Shown: positions 45,804-55,600 of the stretch, in pieces
How positions within the stretch are numbered: position 1 is the first letter of the stretch
How the letters are laid out: each line of letters starts with the position of its first letter
Translations under genes and position numbers: made by a program
Notes under the pieces: model-generated
Told to the model about the DNA's origin: nothing
Databases searched by the model: none
The model's input: only the letters and a program-made list of their open reading frames with translations
Assembly: GCF_900129875.1 (NCBI RefSeq)
Contig: NZ_FQXC01000004.1
Location: forward strand, 372,001 to 436,000
DNA from: Marivita hallyeonensis
GTDB lineage: Bacteria > Pseudomonadota > Alphaproteobacteria > Rhodobacterales > Rhodobacteraceae
DNA length: 64,000 bases
Reading direction: 5' to 3'

Positions 45804-47505
45804 CGAGAACCGTCATCGCGGTGCCCATCTGCGTCAGGTCCACCGGGTCGAGCCGGGGCAGCGTGGTGCTGGCCTGCACGGCGATGCCAGCGCGTTGCAG
45901 GACGGCGCGCACGGTGTCGCTTTTGGTGGCGAAGCTGACATCGGCGGGAAGCTGACGGCCCGCGGCGTCGCGCGGGAGCAGCATGCCAAGCACAGCGCCG
46001 CGATCGTCGAGCACGGGACCGCCCGCATCTCCGTCGAGCGTGCTGATGTCGAGGCGGGTCAGCGTTTCCTCACCATTCAGGCCCCGCAGATCGGCGAGAC
46101 GGCCAAAGGTCATGGTGGCGGAGGGCAGGACACCGCCGAAGGAGTAGCCGGAGACCGCGATCTCGGACTGCAGGCGCGGGGTGCTGTCGCGGAACTGTGC
46201 CACGGTCGTTGGCGCAAGCGGTTGGGTGGCTTGCAGGATGGCGATGCCGGTGGCGGGATCGGTGGCCATGACCTCGGCGTCGTAGCTGTCGTTCAGGGTG
46301 ATCCGCCCGCAGTTCTCAACGGCGGTGTCGGTGGTGACCACCCTGCCCCGCGTGTCGACGAAGAAGCCCGACGCAGTGCGCAGCGGCTGACGGATTTGCA
46401 GACCGGCGACGAGATCGACGCTTTGGTTGTCTTCGGCGATCATGGCCGGATCGAGCACGCCCTCCAACGGCTGAAAGCTTTTCTGCATAGCCGCGAGGAT
46501 ACGGGTGCGACGGTCTTCGTCGCCTGTGGGCCAAACGAGGGTGAAGCCCTTGATGGCCCCGTCCGCGAGCCGGACTTCGGTGTGCGACACGATGCGGTTG
46601 TTTTGACCGGTGAGGACAAAGCTGTCGCGATTGCGCGTGCGGTCGCCCTCAAGCGGCACGATTTCGAGCGTTTGCATGATCTCGTAGAGACCCGCGAGGC
46701 GATCCCGGTCGCCGGGCTGGCTGATCAGCAGGACCTGCGCGTTCTCGACGTCACCGGTTGGCGCAAAATGCGCGAACGGGCTGTCGTAGCGATCGAAGCG
46801 CACCGCGCCCAAGGGCAGGTCCACGGCGATGCCTGCACGGGTGTCGCGGACGGTCTGGATGTCCATACCGTCGAGCACCGCGTTGTATTGGCGGAACAGC
46901 TCGGCGCGTTGAGCAGTGGTGAGAATACCAGTGTCGTCGAACCCGTTGGATTGCTGCCATGCGCGCATGGCGGCGCGGGTGCCGCGCCCGAAGGCCCCGT
47001 CGATGGCGGCGTTGTAGAAGCCCGCCCATTTCAGGGCAATCTGCAGCTCTTCGCGTTCGGCTCGGTTGAGCTGTGCCTCGGAGGCGCGTGCCTGGGCGGG
47101 GGTTTCGTCGGCTGGCTGCAGCTCTGGCACGACCACGGTGGCTTGTGGCTGCGGTGTGATCGGCGCGGTTGTCGCGGGGCCCGCCCCGATGGGCCAGATG
47201 CGCTGGCCGTAGCGGCCCGGGCTTTCAAGGTAGCTGTCGCTTGGGATCTGGCGGCGTGATCGCAAGCTGCGCAGAAGCGCGTTGGCTTCGGCGCGCGGGT
47301 ATGGCCCGAGGGCGATCCCGTACCAACCGCGACCCAGATCGAAGCCGTTCACGTCCGGCAGAACCGCTGCATAGTCGCGCAGACGATCCTCGGCGACGGA
47401 CAGGGTCGGCTGTGCTTCGATCTGGATATAGACCGTGTCCTGTGCTTTGGCCGGGGTGACCCAGACCAACAGCAGTGCCATCAGGGAAAACAAAACGTTG
47501 CGCAT
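45787..47505 (-). CDS. Secreted trypsin-like protein with peptidoglycan-binding domain, catalytic residues lost
   Basis: This 572-residue protein has a signal peptide (MRNVLFSLMALLLVWV, cleavage near residue 22), an N-terminal SPOR-like region, a PG_binding_1 domain (about 148-205, with DGAFGRGTRAAMRAWQ) and a C-terminal trypsin-like domain (about 365-555). The triad appears absent: TTDTAV replaces TNAHVV (His to Thr394), TGIAIL replaces the usual D-[LI]-A (Asp to Gly420), and GDAGGP replaces GDSGGP (Ser to Ala494). It may be a structural cell-envelope protein. An ATG at 47547 is also in frame. Confidence 0.82.
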   Translation of the reverse strand: MRNVLFSLMALLLVWVTPAKAQDTVYIQIEAQPTLSVAEDRLRDYAAVLPDVNGFDLGRGWYGIALGPYPRAEANALLRSLRSRRQIPSDSYLESPGRYGQRIWPIGAGPATTAPITPQPQATVVVPELQPADETPAQARASEAQLNRAEREELQIALKWAGFYNAAIDGAFGRGTRAAMRAWQQSNGFDDTGILTTAQRAELFRQYNAVLDGMDIQTVRDTRAGIAVDLPLGAVRFDRYDSPFAHFAPTGDVENAQVLLISQPGDRDRLAGLYEIMQTLEIVPLEGDRTRNRDSFVLTGQNNRIVSHTEVRLADGAIKGFTLVWPTGDEDRRTRILAAMQKSFQPLEGVLDPAMIAEDNQSVDLVAGLQIRQPLRTASGFFVDTRGRVVTTDTAVENCGRITLNDSYDAEVMATDPATGIAILQATQPLAPTTVAQFRDSTPRLQSEIAVSGYSFGGVLPSATMTFGRLADLRGLNGEETLTRLDISTLDGDAGGPVLDDRGAVLGMLLPRDAAGRQLPADVSFATKSDTVRAVLQRAGIAVQASTTLPRLDPVDLTQMGTAMTVLVSCWE

Positions 47506-47660
47506 CGTAAACGTGCCACCTGCTCGAACAAACTTCCTCGGTGCCATGCTCTAGCAAGATTGCTTCGGCTCTGGAACGCGAAAATACCACCTCTCGCGCA
47601 ATTGAACTTTGTCGGCCATGCGCCTAATCAGGCGCCAGTGCCAATTGGGGTGAAGCCACG

Positions 47661-48590
47661 ATGGATCAGACCGCCACGAAACCTCGGTGTTTTCAGGACA
47701 TCATCCTGCGCCTGCAAAGCTACTGGGCGGCGCAGGGCTGCGCGATGATGCAACCGTATGACCTTGAGGTCGGAGCCGGGACATTTCACCCGGCCACAAC
47801 GCTGCGGTCATTGGGGACGATGCCGTGGTCGGCGGCCTATGTGCAGCCGTCACGCCGTCCGACCGACGGGCGCTACGGCGACAGCCCGAACCGGTTGCAG
47901 CATTACTACCAGTATCAGGTGCTCATCAAACCGTCGCCGCCGGACCTTCAGGACCTGTATCTGGGGTCGCTGAAGGCCATCGGCATCGACATGGACCTGC
48001 ACGACATTCGCTTTGTCGAGGACGACTGGGAAAGCCCGACGCTGGGCGCGTGGGGTCTAGGTTGGGAAGTGTGGTGCGACGGGATGGAAGTGTCGCAATT
48101 CACCTATTTTCAACAGGTTGGCGGGCATGATTGCCACCCCGTTTCGGGCGAACTGACCTACGGTCTTGAACGTCTGGCGATGTATATTCTGGGCGTCGAT
48201 CACGTGATGGACATGCCTTACAACGCACCCGATGCGCCGATCCCCCTGAGCTATGGCGATGTGTTCCGCGAGGCAGAGGCGCAATATGCGCGGTGGAACT
48301 TCGACACCGCCGACACGGACGTCTTGTTCCAGCATTTCAAGGATGCCGAGGCCGAGTGCGCCCGCATTCTGGAGCAACCGGCAGAGGACCCCAAAACCGG
48401 ACGTCGGATCGTGATGGCACTGCCAGCCTATGACCAGTGCATCAAGGCCTCCCACATCTTCAACCTGCTGGATGCGCGCGGCGTGATCTCGGTCACCGAG
48501 CGGCAGGCCTATATCGGGCGCGTGCGGTCGCTGGCGAAGCTGTGTGCGGATGCGTTCGTGCAGACCGAAGCCGGAGGGTATGCGGCCTGA
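47661..48590 (+). CDS. glyQ: Glycine-tRNA ligase alpha subunit
   Basis: This 309-residue protein is the catalytic alpha subunit of the tetrameric bacterial GlyRS. It matches the family throughout, for example [39 protein letters not shown], and [19 protein letters not shown]. It starts an operon of four closely packed genes that ends with glyS. Confidence 0.98.
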   Translation: MDQTATKPRCFQDIILRLQSYWAAQGCAMMQPYDLEVGAGTFHPATTLRSLGTMPWSAAYVQPSRRPTDGRYGDSPNRLQHYYQYQVLIKPSPPDLQDLYLGSLKAIGIDMDLHDIRFVEDDWESPTLGAWGLGWEVWCDGMEVSQFTYFQQVGGHDCHPVSGELTYGLERLAMYILGVDHVMDMPYNAPDAPIPLSYGDVFREAEAQYARWNFDTADTDVLFQHFKDAEAECARILEQPAEDPKTGRRIVMALPAYDQCIKASHIFNLLDARGVISVTERQAYIGRVRSLAKLCADAFVQTEAGGYAA

Positions 48591-49291
48591 TGGCACAGGC
48601 CAATCGAAATACGCCGCTGCGGCGGGCCAAGTATGGCCTGATGCAGCATCTGCCGGGGGAGCTTGGGCTGAAATACCGCCGCAAGCTGCGCAAGCTTTAT
48701 GCGCCCGCGGCAGAGGCAGCATTTTGGGAGGCTTTGGCTGGCGCGGCAGGCAAAGTTTGCGTCGATCTGGGGGCCAATCTGGGCCAGCACACCCGGACGA
48801 TGGCGGCCCATGCGGCGAAGGTTTACGCGTTCGAACCGGACCCGTGGACTGCGGCGCAGCTGCGCGAGGCATTGGCCGATCTGGATAACGTCGAGGTGGT
48901 TGAGGCGGCGGCGGGGACCGAGGACGGGACGTTTCCGCTTTACCGGACGGCGTCGTTTGACGCGGATCCGGTCGAGCAATCGCAGTCGTCATCATTGATG
49001 GCGCAGAAACGGAACGTCGATACTTCGTCGGCGATCGACGTGGCTGTCGTGGACTTCCCGGCGTTTCTGGAGCGGCTTGAGACCGATATCGCGGTCATCA
49101 AGATGGATATCGAAGGCGCAGAGGTGCCGTTGTTGGAGGTTCTTTTCGATCATCCGGTGATGCGGCGGATCGGGCATCTGTTCGTCGAGACGCATGAGAG
49201 CCGCATTCCCGATCTTCTGGAGCGCACCGATGCGCTGCGGGCGCGGGCGGCAGAGATGGTGCAACCTGTCGTCAACATGGATTGGAAATAG
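48590..49291 (+). CDS. FkbM-family methyltransferase
   Basis: This 233-residue protein has the SAM-binding motif VCVDLGANLGQHTRTMA near residue 56 and the FkbM pattern VYAFEPDP, with IKMDIEGAE near residue 165. FkbM enzymes methylate small-molecule or sugar hydroxyls. It overlaps the glyQ stop by one base (TGATG), and its position between the two GlyRS subunit genes seems conserved in the family. The target is unknown. Confidence 0.9.
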   Translation: MAQANRNTPLRRAKYGLMQHLPGELGLKYRRKLRKLYAPAAEAAFWEALAGAAGKVCVDLGANLGQHTRTMAAHAAKVYAFEPDPWTAAQLREALADLDNVEVVEAAAGTEDGTFPLYRTASFDADPVEQSQSSSLMAQKRNVDTSSAIDVAVVDFPAFLERLETDIAVIKMDIEGAEVPLLEVLFDHPVMRRIGHLFVETHESRIPDLLERTDALRARAAEMVQPVVNMDWK

Positions 49292-49293
49292 CG

Positions 49294-49821
49294 ATGACGG
49301 GCAAGATTCTCAGCGTGGTCATCGTGGTTTGCGCGCTCATCGCGGGCGTGGCGATGTATTATCTGCAGGTCTATGCCTTCTACGAGGAAGTTACGCCGAC
49401 GGGCGTGGATGATGTACAGCTGACCACGGTGAACGGCGGTGTCGAGACGATTTTCTACGAGGATTTTCAAGCGATTGACGCGGATAGCTCACCCATCAGG
49501 TACAGGGCGTGTTTCACCACGACGACGCCTTTGACAACGCTGTTGACCACCTATGAGGCATATTCCGGCGCCGCGCCGCGCAACGCGCCCGGGTGGTTCG
49601 AGTGTTTTGATGCCGAGGCCATTGGCGAGGATATCCGCAATGGCCGGGCGCATGTGTTCGTGAGCCAGCGCAACCTCGAGTTTGGCATCGACCGGGTGGT
49701 TGCCGTCACCGAGGACGGGCGCGGGTATATCTGGCACGAAGTGAATGAATGCGGGGACAAGGCCTATGATGGCAGCCCGCTGGGCGAGGATTGCCCTGAA
49801 CGAGACCTTGGAGGCAATTGA
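49294..49821 (+). CDS. DUF6446-type membrane-anchored protein
   Basis: This 175-residue protein starts with one membrane helix (ILSVVIVVCALIAGVAMYYL) and has a periplasmic domain with four Cys residues, RACFTTTTPL, GWFECFDAEAIG, VNECGDKAY and GEDCPE. These may form two disulfides. Its ATG lies two bases after the fkbM-type gene, and its stop overlaps the glyS start by one base. Function is unknown; the family name is recalled from related Rhodobacteraceae operons. Confidence 0.75.
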   Translation: MTGKILSVVIVVCALIAGVAMYYLQVYAFYEEVTPTGVDDVQLTTVNGGVETIFYEDFQAIDADSSPIRYRACFTTTTPLTTLLTTYEAYSGAAPRNAPGWFECFDAEAIGEDIRNGRAHVFVSQRNLEFGIDRVVAVTEDGRGYIWHEVNECGDKAYDGSPLGEDCPERDLGGN

Positions 49822-52043
49822 TGCCCGACCTTCTGATCGAGCTATTTTCCGAAGAAATCCCTGCGCGGATGCAGGCGAAGGCGGCCGATGACCTGAAGTC
49901 GAAGGTCACGCACGGGCTGGTTGAGGCCGGGCTGACCTATGCCGGTGCGGCGGCGTTTTCCACGCCGCGGCGGTTGGCATTGCGGGTGGACGGGCTGACC
50001 GATCGGTCACCGGACATCAAGGAAGAGCGCAAGGGTCCGCGCGTCGATGCGCCGGAGAAAGCGATCGAGGGGTTCTTGCGCGGGGCCGGTGTGGAGCGGG
50101 ACGACCTGATCGAGCGGGATGACAAGAAGGGTCGCGTGTTCTTTGCGGTGATCGAAAAGCCCGGACGCATGGCGTCCGAGATCGTGGCGGACGTGCTGGA
50201 AGAGACGATCCGCAATTTCCCCTGGCCGAAGTCGATGCGTTGGGGATCCGGGTCGTTGCGCTGGGTGCGCCCGTTGCATCGGATCGTTTGCGTCCTGACC
50301 TCGGAGGATGGGTCTGACGTGGTCCCCTTGGACGTGGACGGCATCAAGGCCGGACGGACCACCGAGGGACATCGCTTCATGGCGCCGGACGCGTTCAAGG
50401 TGTCGTCGTTTGACGAGTACGAGGCGCGACTGAAGCGGGCCTATGTGGTGCTTGACGCGGCCGAGCGGGCCGAGGCGATCTGGCATGACGCCACCAATCA
50501 GGCTTTTGCCAATGGATTGGACGTCGTTGAAGACAAAGGTCTTTTGACCGAAGTGGCGGGTCTGGTGGAATGGCCCGTGGTGCTGATGGGAGAGATCGGG
50601 GCGGACTATCTCGACCTGCCGCCGGAGGTGCTGCAAACCTCGATGAAGGAGCACCAGAAGTTCTTTTCGGTCCGCAATCCCAAGACGGGCAAGATCGAGC
50701 GGTTTGTGACTGTGGCGAACCGGGAGACCGCGGACCACGGTGCGCTGATCCTTGCGGGCAACCAGAAGGTTCTGTCGGCGCGGTTGGCGGATGCGAAATT
50801 CTTCTGGGAAAACGATCTGCGCATTGCACGGTCAGAGAAGATGGCGCCGTGGCTGGAGGCGCTGAAGAACGTGACCTTCCACAACAAGCTGGGTTCGCAG
50901 AAGGCGCGGATCGACCGGATCGCGGCGCTGGCGCGTGAATTGGCCCCGGCGGTGGGGGCGGATGTGGAGGTGGCCGCTCAGGCCGCGCAGGTGGCGAAGG
51001 CGGATCTGTCCTCTGAGATGGTGTACGAATTCCCGGAATTGCAGGGGCTTATGGGCCGCTATTACAGCGAGGCGGCTGGATTGCCTGCGGACGTCGCGGC
51101 GGCCTGTGAAGAGCATTACTCACCGCTTGGTCCATCCGACGTGGTGCCGCATGCGCCGGTGTCAGTGACCGTAGCACTGGCCGACAAGATCGATACGCTG
51201 ACCGGGTTCTGGGCCATCGATGAGAAGCCCACGGGATCGAAAGACCCGTTTGCGCTGCGCCGTGCCGCGCTTGGGGTGATCCGGCTGGTGCTGGAGAACA
51301 ACCTTTCGATGTCGCTGGACCGGTTCGTCGATGCGCAACTCGTCCGGCACAAGGGCAACATCATTGACGCGATGAGTGACGACGAGGTCGAGGAAATCAT
51401 CGAAGCGATTGCCAAACACGGTGTGTTCGGTGCCGCGTACCGGATGCTCAAGGAAGCGCGGGGCGGTGAAGCGTCAGAGGGGCTTGAGGCCATGCAAGGC
51501 GCCCTGCCCGATGCGTCTGACGACCTGTTGGCCTTTATCCATGACCGGTTGAAGGTCTATCTGCGCGATCAGGGCGTGCGGCACGACGTGATCGACGCCT
51601 GTATTGCGATGGAAGGCAAGGACGACCTGGCCCTGCTGGTCGCACGGGCGCGGGCGCTTCAGGATGTGCTGAGCACCGAAGATGGCGAGAATCTTGTCCA
51701 GGGATTCAAGCGCGCCAACAACATCCTGACGCAGGCCGAGGAAAAGGACGGTGTTGAATACTCGTTCGGCGCAGACCCGAAATTCGCCGAGGATCCGACC
51801 GAAACCGCCCTGTTCGACGCTTTGAAAGAAGCCGAAGCGAAGATCACGCCAGCGATGGCAAAGCAGGACTTCGCCGCAGCGATGAGTGCGATGGCGGCAC
51901 TGCGCGGTCCGGTGGATGCGTTCTTTGAAGCGGTGCAGGTCAACGCCGAAAGCGACGTCTTGCGGCGCAACAGGCTCAACCTTCTCAATCAGGTACGCAC
52001 GCAGTGCCTTCAGGTTGCCGATTTGACCCGCATCGAAGGCTGA
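49821..52043 (+). CDS. glyS: Glycine-tRNA ligase beta subunit
   Basis: This 740-residue protein is the tRNA-binding beta subunit of GlyRS. Diagnostic stretches are LLIELFSEEIPARMQ at the N-terminus, MRWGSGSLRWVRPLH near residue 140, LQTSMKEHQKFFSV, and a C-terminal anticodon-binding domain ending in RLNLLNQVRTQCLQVADL. It starts at an ATG at 49821 that shares its A with the upstream stop. Confidence 0.98.
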   Translation: MPDLLIELFSEEIPARMQAKAADDLKSKVTHGLVEAGLTYAGAAAFSTPRRLALRVDGLTDRSPDIKEERKGPRVDAPEKAIEGFLRGAGVERDDLIERDDKKGRVFFAVIEKPGRMASEIVADVLEETIRNFPWPKSMRWGSGSLRWVRPLHRIVCVLTSEDGSDVVPLDVDGIKAGRTTEGHRFMAPDAFKVSSFDEYEARLKRAYVVLDAAERAEAIWHDATNQAFANGLDVVEDKGLLTEVAGLVEWPVVLMGEIGADYLDLPPEVLQTSMKEHQKFFSVRNPKTGKIERFVTVANRETADHGALILAGNQKVLSARLADAKFFWENDLRIARSEKMAPWLEALKNVTFHNKLGSQKARIDRIAALARELAPAVGADVEVAAQAAQVAKADLSSEMVYEFPELQGLMGRYYSEAAGLPADVAAACEEHYSPLGPSDVVPHAPVSVTVALADKIDTLTGFWAIDEKPTGSKDPFALRRAALGVIRLVLENNLSMSLDRFVDAQLVRHKGNIIDAMSDDEVEEIIEAIAKHGVFGAAYRMLKEARGGEASEGLEAMQGALPDASDDLLAFIHDRLKVYLRDQGVRHDVIDACIAMEGKDDLALLVARARALQDVLSTEDGENLVQGFKRANNILTQAEEKDGVEYSFGADPKFAEDPTETALFDALKEAEAKITPAMAKQDFAAAMSAMAALRGPVDAFFEAVQVNAESDVLRRNRLNLLNQVRTQCLQVADLTRIEG

Positions 52044-52117
52044 CACCTGCGCTGTAAATGCACCTTGTCAGGCTGCGCCGCACTCGTATGCTGCGCGCAG
52101 ATCGATGAGGTGCTGCG

Positions 52118-54667
52118 GTGCGGAATCCTGCGCATGACAACCCGGATGTGACACTGATCACACCGACGTCGCCGATGGCGACGCCGACCCATGGCGGGCG
52201 GGCGAAATGCTTGCAGCGCTTGGTGCGGCTTGATCTGCCGGTGCCCACGACCATCGCGTTATCCTTTGCATCTGTCCACAAGCTAGCAAGCGGCTATCGC
52301 CCGGATGTTCGCGAAATTCTTGAGAAATTTCCGTCGGATGCGCTTTTGTGTGTGCGGCCCTCGTCCGAGGATCCGGATTGGGGTGGGCCGGGCGCGATCC
52401 TGAATATCGGCATGAATGATGACCGCCACGCGATCCTGTGTGAGCGGATCGGCAAGGATGCCGCGACAGAGATCTATCTGCGGTTTATCCAGAACTACGC
52501 GATCGATGTGGCGCGGCTTGACGCGGAAGTGTTCGACGGCATCAGCGGCACCGGGTCGAAAGCCTTGGCCAAAGCGTTGAGTGTCTACGAGGACGAAGCC
52601 GAGGAACCGTTCCCGCAAGATCCGGCAGTACAACTGGCCGAGATCCTGCGATCCATGGCGCGGGCTTGGGAAGGCACGACGGCGCGGCTTTTGCGGCAGG
52701 CGAAGGGCGCACCGGTCGATGCGGGGCTGGGGCTGGTCGTGCAGCAGATGGCGCTTGGGCTGGGCACGGGTGCCTGTGGCTCTGGCGTGTTGCAATTGGT
52801 CAATTCCGAAACCGGCCTGCCCCAGATCACCGGGCGGTACCTAAGCCAGAGCCAGGGGCGCGAGGCGTTGGACCGGCGGTCGGAGTCGATCTACCTCGAA
52901 AAGGATCCGCGCGGGCCGTCTTTGGAGGAACTGGCCCCGGAGGCCTTTGCGGCGTTGAAGGACCATGCTGCTCTGATGCGGCGCAAGCTGCGCGAAGAGA
53001 TGCAGATCGAATTCACGATCGAAGACGGAAAGCTGCACATTCTTGATGGGGTGCGCGTGGAACGCAGCGCACGGGCGGCGTTGAAAATCGTGGTGCGGTT
53101 GGCCGAAGACGGCATCATCACCAAACAGGACGCAGTGATGCGGATCGAACCGCGCGCCCTGTCAGAGCTGTTGCACCGTCAGGTGGCGGCGTCGAGCCCT
53201 CGTGATGTGCTGGGCACTGGAATCGCGGCCAGCCCCGGCGCGGCGACCGGCAAGATCGTCTTTACCTCGGAAGCGGCGCAAGCCAGTGCCGCGCGCGGAG
53301 AACCTTGCGTGCTGGTGCGCCGCGAGACCAGCCCGGAAGACATCCGGGGCATGAACGTGGCGGCGGCTGTGTTGACCGAGCGCGGCGGCATGACAAGCCA
53401 TGCTGCGGTGATTGGCCGAGGGCTTGGCCTGCCCTGCGTGGTGGGCGCAACTAGCATGCGGTTTCAGATCAAGCGTCGGACGCTGACGTCTGCGGACGGT
53501 CGCGTCTTGAGGGAAGGTGACGAGATCACCATCGATGGCAGCAGCGGTCAGGTTCTGGCCGGGTCGGTCAAGATGATCGAGGCCAATCTGGATGATACGT
53601 TCCGCACCTTCATGAGCTGGGCCGACGCCGAACGCGACATCGGCGTGCGCGCCAATGCGGATACGCCGGCGGATGCAAAGACAGCCTTGCACTTTCGCGC
53701 GCAGGGGATCGGGCTTTGCCGGACCGAGCACATGTTCTTTGAGCCGGAACGCCTCACCCCGATGCGCGAGATGATCTTCGCACGCGATCCGAAGGACCGG
53801 GCGGCGGCGCTTGAACTGGTGCTACCGATGCAGCGCGCCGATTTTATCGAGCTGTTCCAGATCATGCAGGGCCAACCTGTCTGTATCCGTCTGTTCGACC
53901 CGCCCCTGCACGAGTTCCTGCCGACAAGCCGGTCCGGGCAGCGTGAGCTTGCGGACGCGCTGGACATCCCGGTCAGCGATGTGACCCGGCGGATCGACAG
54001 TCTTGCCGAGTACAATCCGATGTTGGGCATGCGAGGGGTGCGGTTGGGGATCTCTGTGCCCGAGATTTATGACATGCAGGCGCGCGCGATTTTCGAGGCC
54101 ACGGTCCACTCCAATAAGAGCGGCACGCCGATTGTGCCCGAGATCATGGTCCCGCTGGTGTCGGCCAAGCGCGAAGTGGAACTCGTGCGCGGGCGTATCG
54201 AGGCCGTCGCTGCGGCGGTACGGACCGAGAAAGACGCCGATTTCAGCTACCGGCTGGGCGTGATGGTGGAAACGCCCCGCGCCTGTCTTCGCGCGGGTGA
54301 CATCGCCGAGCACACGCATTTCCTGAGTTTTGGCACCAATGACCTGACCCAGATGGCTTACGGCCTGTCGCGGGATGATGCGGGGCGGTTCATGTCGGAA
54401 TATGTGCGTCAGGGTGTGTTCGAAGAAGATCCGTTTCACATCCTCGATACCGAGGGCGTCGGCGAGTTGTTGCGCCTGGGTGTAGAGAGGGGTCGAAGTG
54501 CCCGTCCGAACGTGGTTTTGTCCATTTGCGGGGAACATGCGGCGCATACCGAATCAATTGCCTTCTGTCGGGAGGCCGGATTCGACTATGTGAGCTGCTC
54601 TCCCTTCCGTGTTCCGGTGGCGCGACTGGCTGCCGCACAGCTTGCGTTGGCCGACAAGATGAAGTAG
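52118..54667 (+). CDS. Pyruvate phosphate dikinase-like PEP-utilising protein
   Basis: This 849-residue protein has a PPDK layout: a diverged ATP-grasp N-terminus (about 1-330), the phosphohistidine domain with His428 in TERGGMTSHAAVIGRG, and the PEP-binding barrel with GIGLCRTEHMFFE and the catalytic Cys804 in SICGEHAA. It starts at GTG with GAGG upstream. The N-terminal portion lacks the usual GGKGANL opening (it has HGGRAKCLQ). It may interconvert PEP and pyruvate or be a phosphotransferase of other specificity. It lies 74 bp after glyS. Confidence 0.82.
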   Translation: MRNPAHDNPDVTLITPTSPMATPTHGGRAKCLQRLVRLDLPVPTTIALSFASVHKLASGYRPDVREILEKFPSDALLCVRPSSEDPDWGGPGAILNIGMNDDRHAILCERIGKDAATEIYLRFIQNYAIDVARLDAEVFDGISGTGSKALAKALSVYEDEAEEPFPQDPAVQLAEILRSMARAWEGTTARLLRQAKGAPVDAGLGLVVQQMALGLGTGACGSGVLQLVNSETGLPQITGRYLSQSQGREALDRRSESIYLEKDPRGPSLEELAPEAFAALKDHAALMRRKLREEMQIEFTIEDGKLHILDGVRVERSARAALKIVVRLAEDGIITKQDAVMRIEPRALSELLHRQVAASSPRDVLGTGIAASPGAATGKIVFTSEAAQASAARGEPCVLVRRETSPEDIRGMNVAAAVLTERGGMTSHAAVIGRGLGLPCVVGATSMRFQIKRRTLTSADGRVLREGDEITIDGSSGQVLAGSVKMIEANLDDTFRTFMSWADAERDIGVRANADTPADAKTALHFRAQGIGLCRTEHMFFEPERLTPMREMIFARDPKDRAAALELVLPMQRADFIELFQIMQGQPVCIRLFDPPLHEFLPTSRSGQRELADALDIPVSDVTRRIDSLAEYNPMLGMRGVRLGISVPEIYDMQARAIFEATVHSNKSGTPIVPEIMVPLVSAKREVELVRGRIEAVAAAVRTEKDADFSYRLGVMVETPRACLRAGDIAEHTHFLSFGTNDLTQMAYGLSRDDAGRFMSEYVRQGVFEEDPFHILDTEGVGELLRLGVERGRSARPNVVLSICGEHAAHTESIAFCREAGFDYVSCSPFRVPVARLAAAQLALADKMK

Positions 54668-54849
54668 CCGGCGCCACACTTGCGCCTAGATTTCGCCCCA
54701 ATTCCGAGGCGGTCAGCGGACATGCGCTTTATGCATGACCCGTAAGCTTGTGGAAAACTTAATTTTTCTGTAACAGCCCCCCGTCTGCGCGCCACTGCCC
54801 GAAATCTGCACGTGTCGCCACCCCTAACGTTGCGAGATCAACACTCGTT

Positions 54850-55482
54850 ATGTCGAGATTGTTTGCAATACTCCTGGCTGCCTTCAGCCTGACAACACCT
54901 GCGCTGGCCGAGCGCGCGAACGACGCCGCGCAATCCCTTCTTAAACAGGAACAAAATGGATTGCGCGCTGCCGGGCAATCCCACCTGACTTCGCTGGTCA
55001 CCCCTGTTTCCCGCAAATCCGCGATCTACAACACCTCATGGCTGAATGCACAGCCCCGCGCCAAGGGTGGCGCGCAATGGGAGTGCCTGGCCGAAGCGCT
55101 GTACTTTGAAGCACGCGGCGAGACCGTCAAAGGCCAGTTCGCGGTGGCGGAAGTCATCATGAATCGTGTCAAAAGTGCGCGCTTCCCGGACACGGTTTGT
55201 GGCGTGATCAATCAAGGCACCGGGCGGAAATACGCCTGCCAATTCACCTATACCTGTGACGGCCTTCCTGAACGCATTCACGAGCCCCGCGCCTGGGAGC
55301 GTGTGGGTAAGGTGGCGCGTGCCATTCTGGACGGCATCGCGCCGATGAACCTGACCGATGGCGCCACACATTATCACACGACAGCGGTACGCCCGCGCTG
55401 GTCGCGGACGTATACACGCACCGCGCATTACGGGGTTCACCTCTTCTACCGGCACACCTGGCGGGTCAGCAGCTCAAGCTGA
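54850..55482 (+). CDS. SleB-type cell wall hydrolase, secreted
   Basis: This 210-residue protein has a signal peptide (MSRLFAILLAAFSL, cleavage near residue 20) and a Hydrolase_2 domain in the C-terminal half: CLAEALYFEARGETVKGQFA with the catalytic Glu, AEVIMNRVKS, and HYHTTAVRPRW. It should cut peptidoglycan in the periplasm. It is a single gene with a 182-bp leader and a 118-bp gap to folB. Confidence 0.9.
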   Translation: MSRLFAILLAAFSLTTPALAERANDAAQSLLKQEQNGLRAAGQSHLTSLVTPVSRKSAIYNTSWLNAQPRAKGGAQWECLAEALYFEARGETVKGQFAVAEVIMNRVKSARFPDTVCGVINQGTGRKYACQFTYTCDGLPERIHEPRAWERVGKVARAILDGIAPMNLTDGATHYHTTAVRPRWSRTYTRTAHYGVHLFYRHTWRVSSSS

Positions 55483-55600
55483 CGTCGCGCCTCCAGGCCA
55501 GCAAATGTCGCGAGTGGGACGAAAAGCGCCCCTTCGCGGCATTTTTTTGTGGGCGCGAGGATGGTAGCGGTTCTGTGAGCACGGAACTGGAGGGTGCCGC

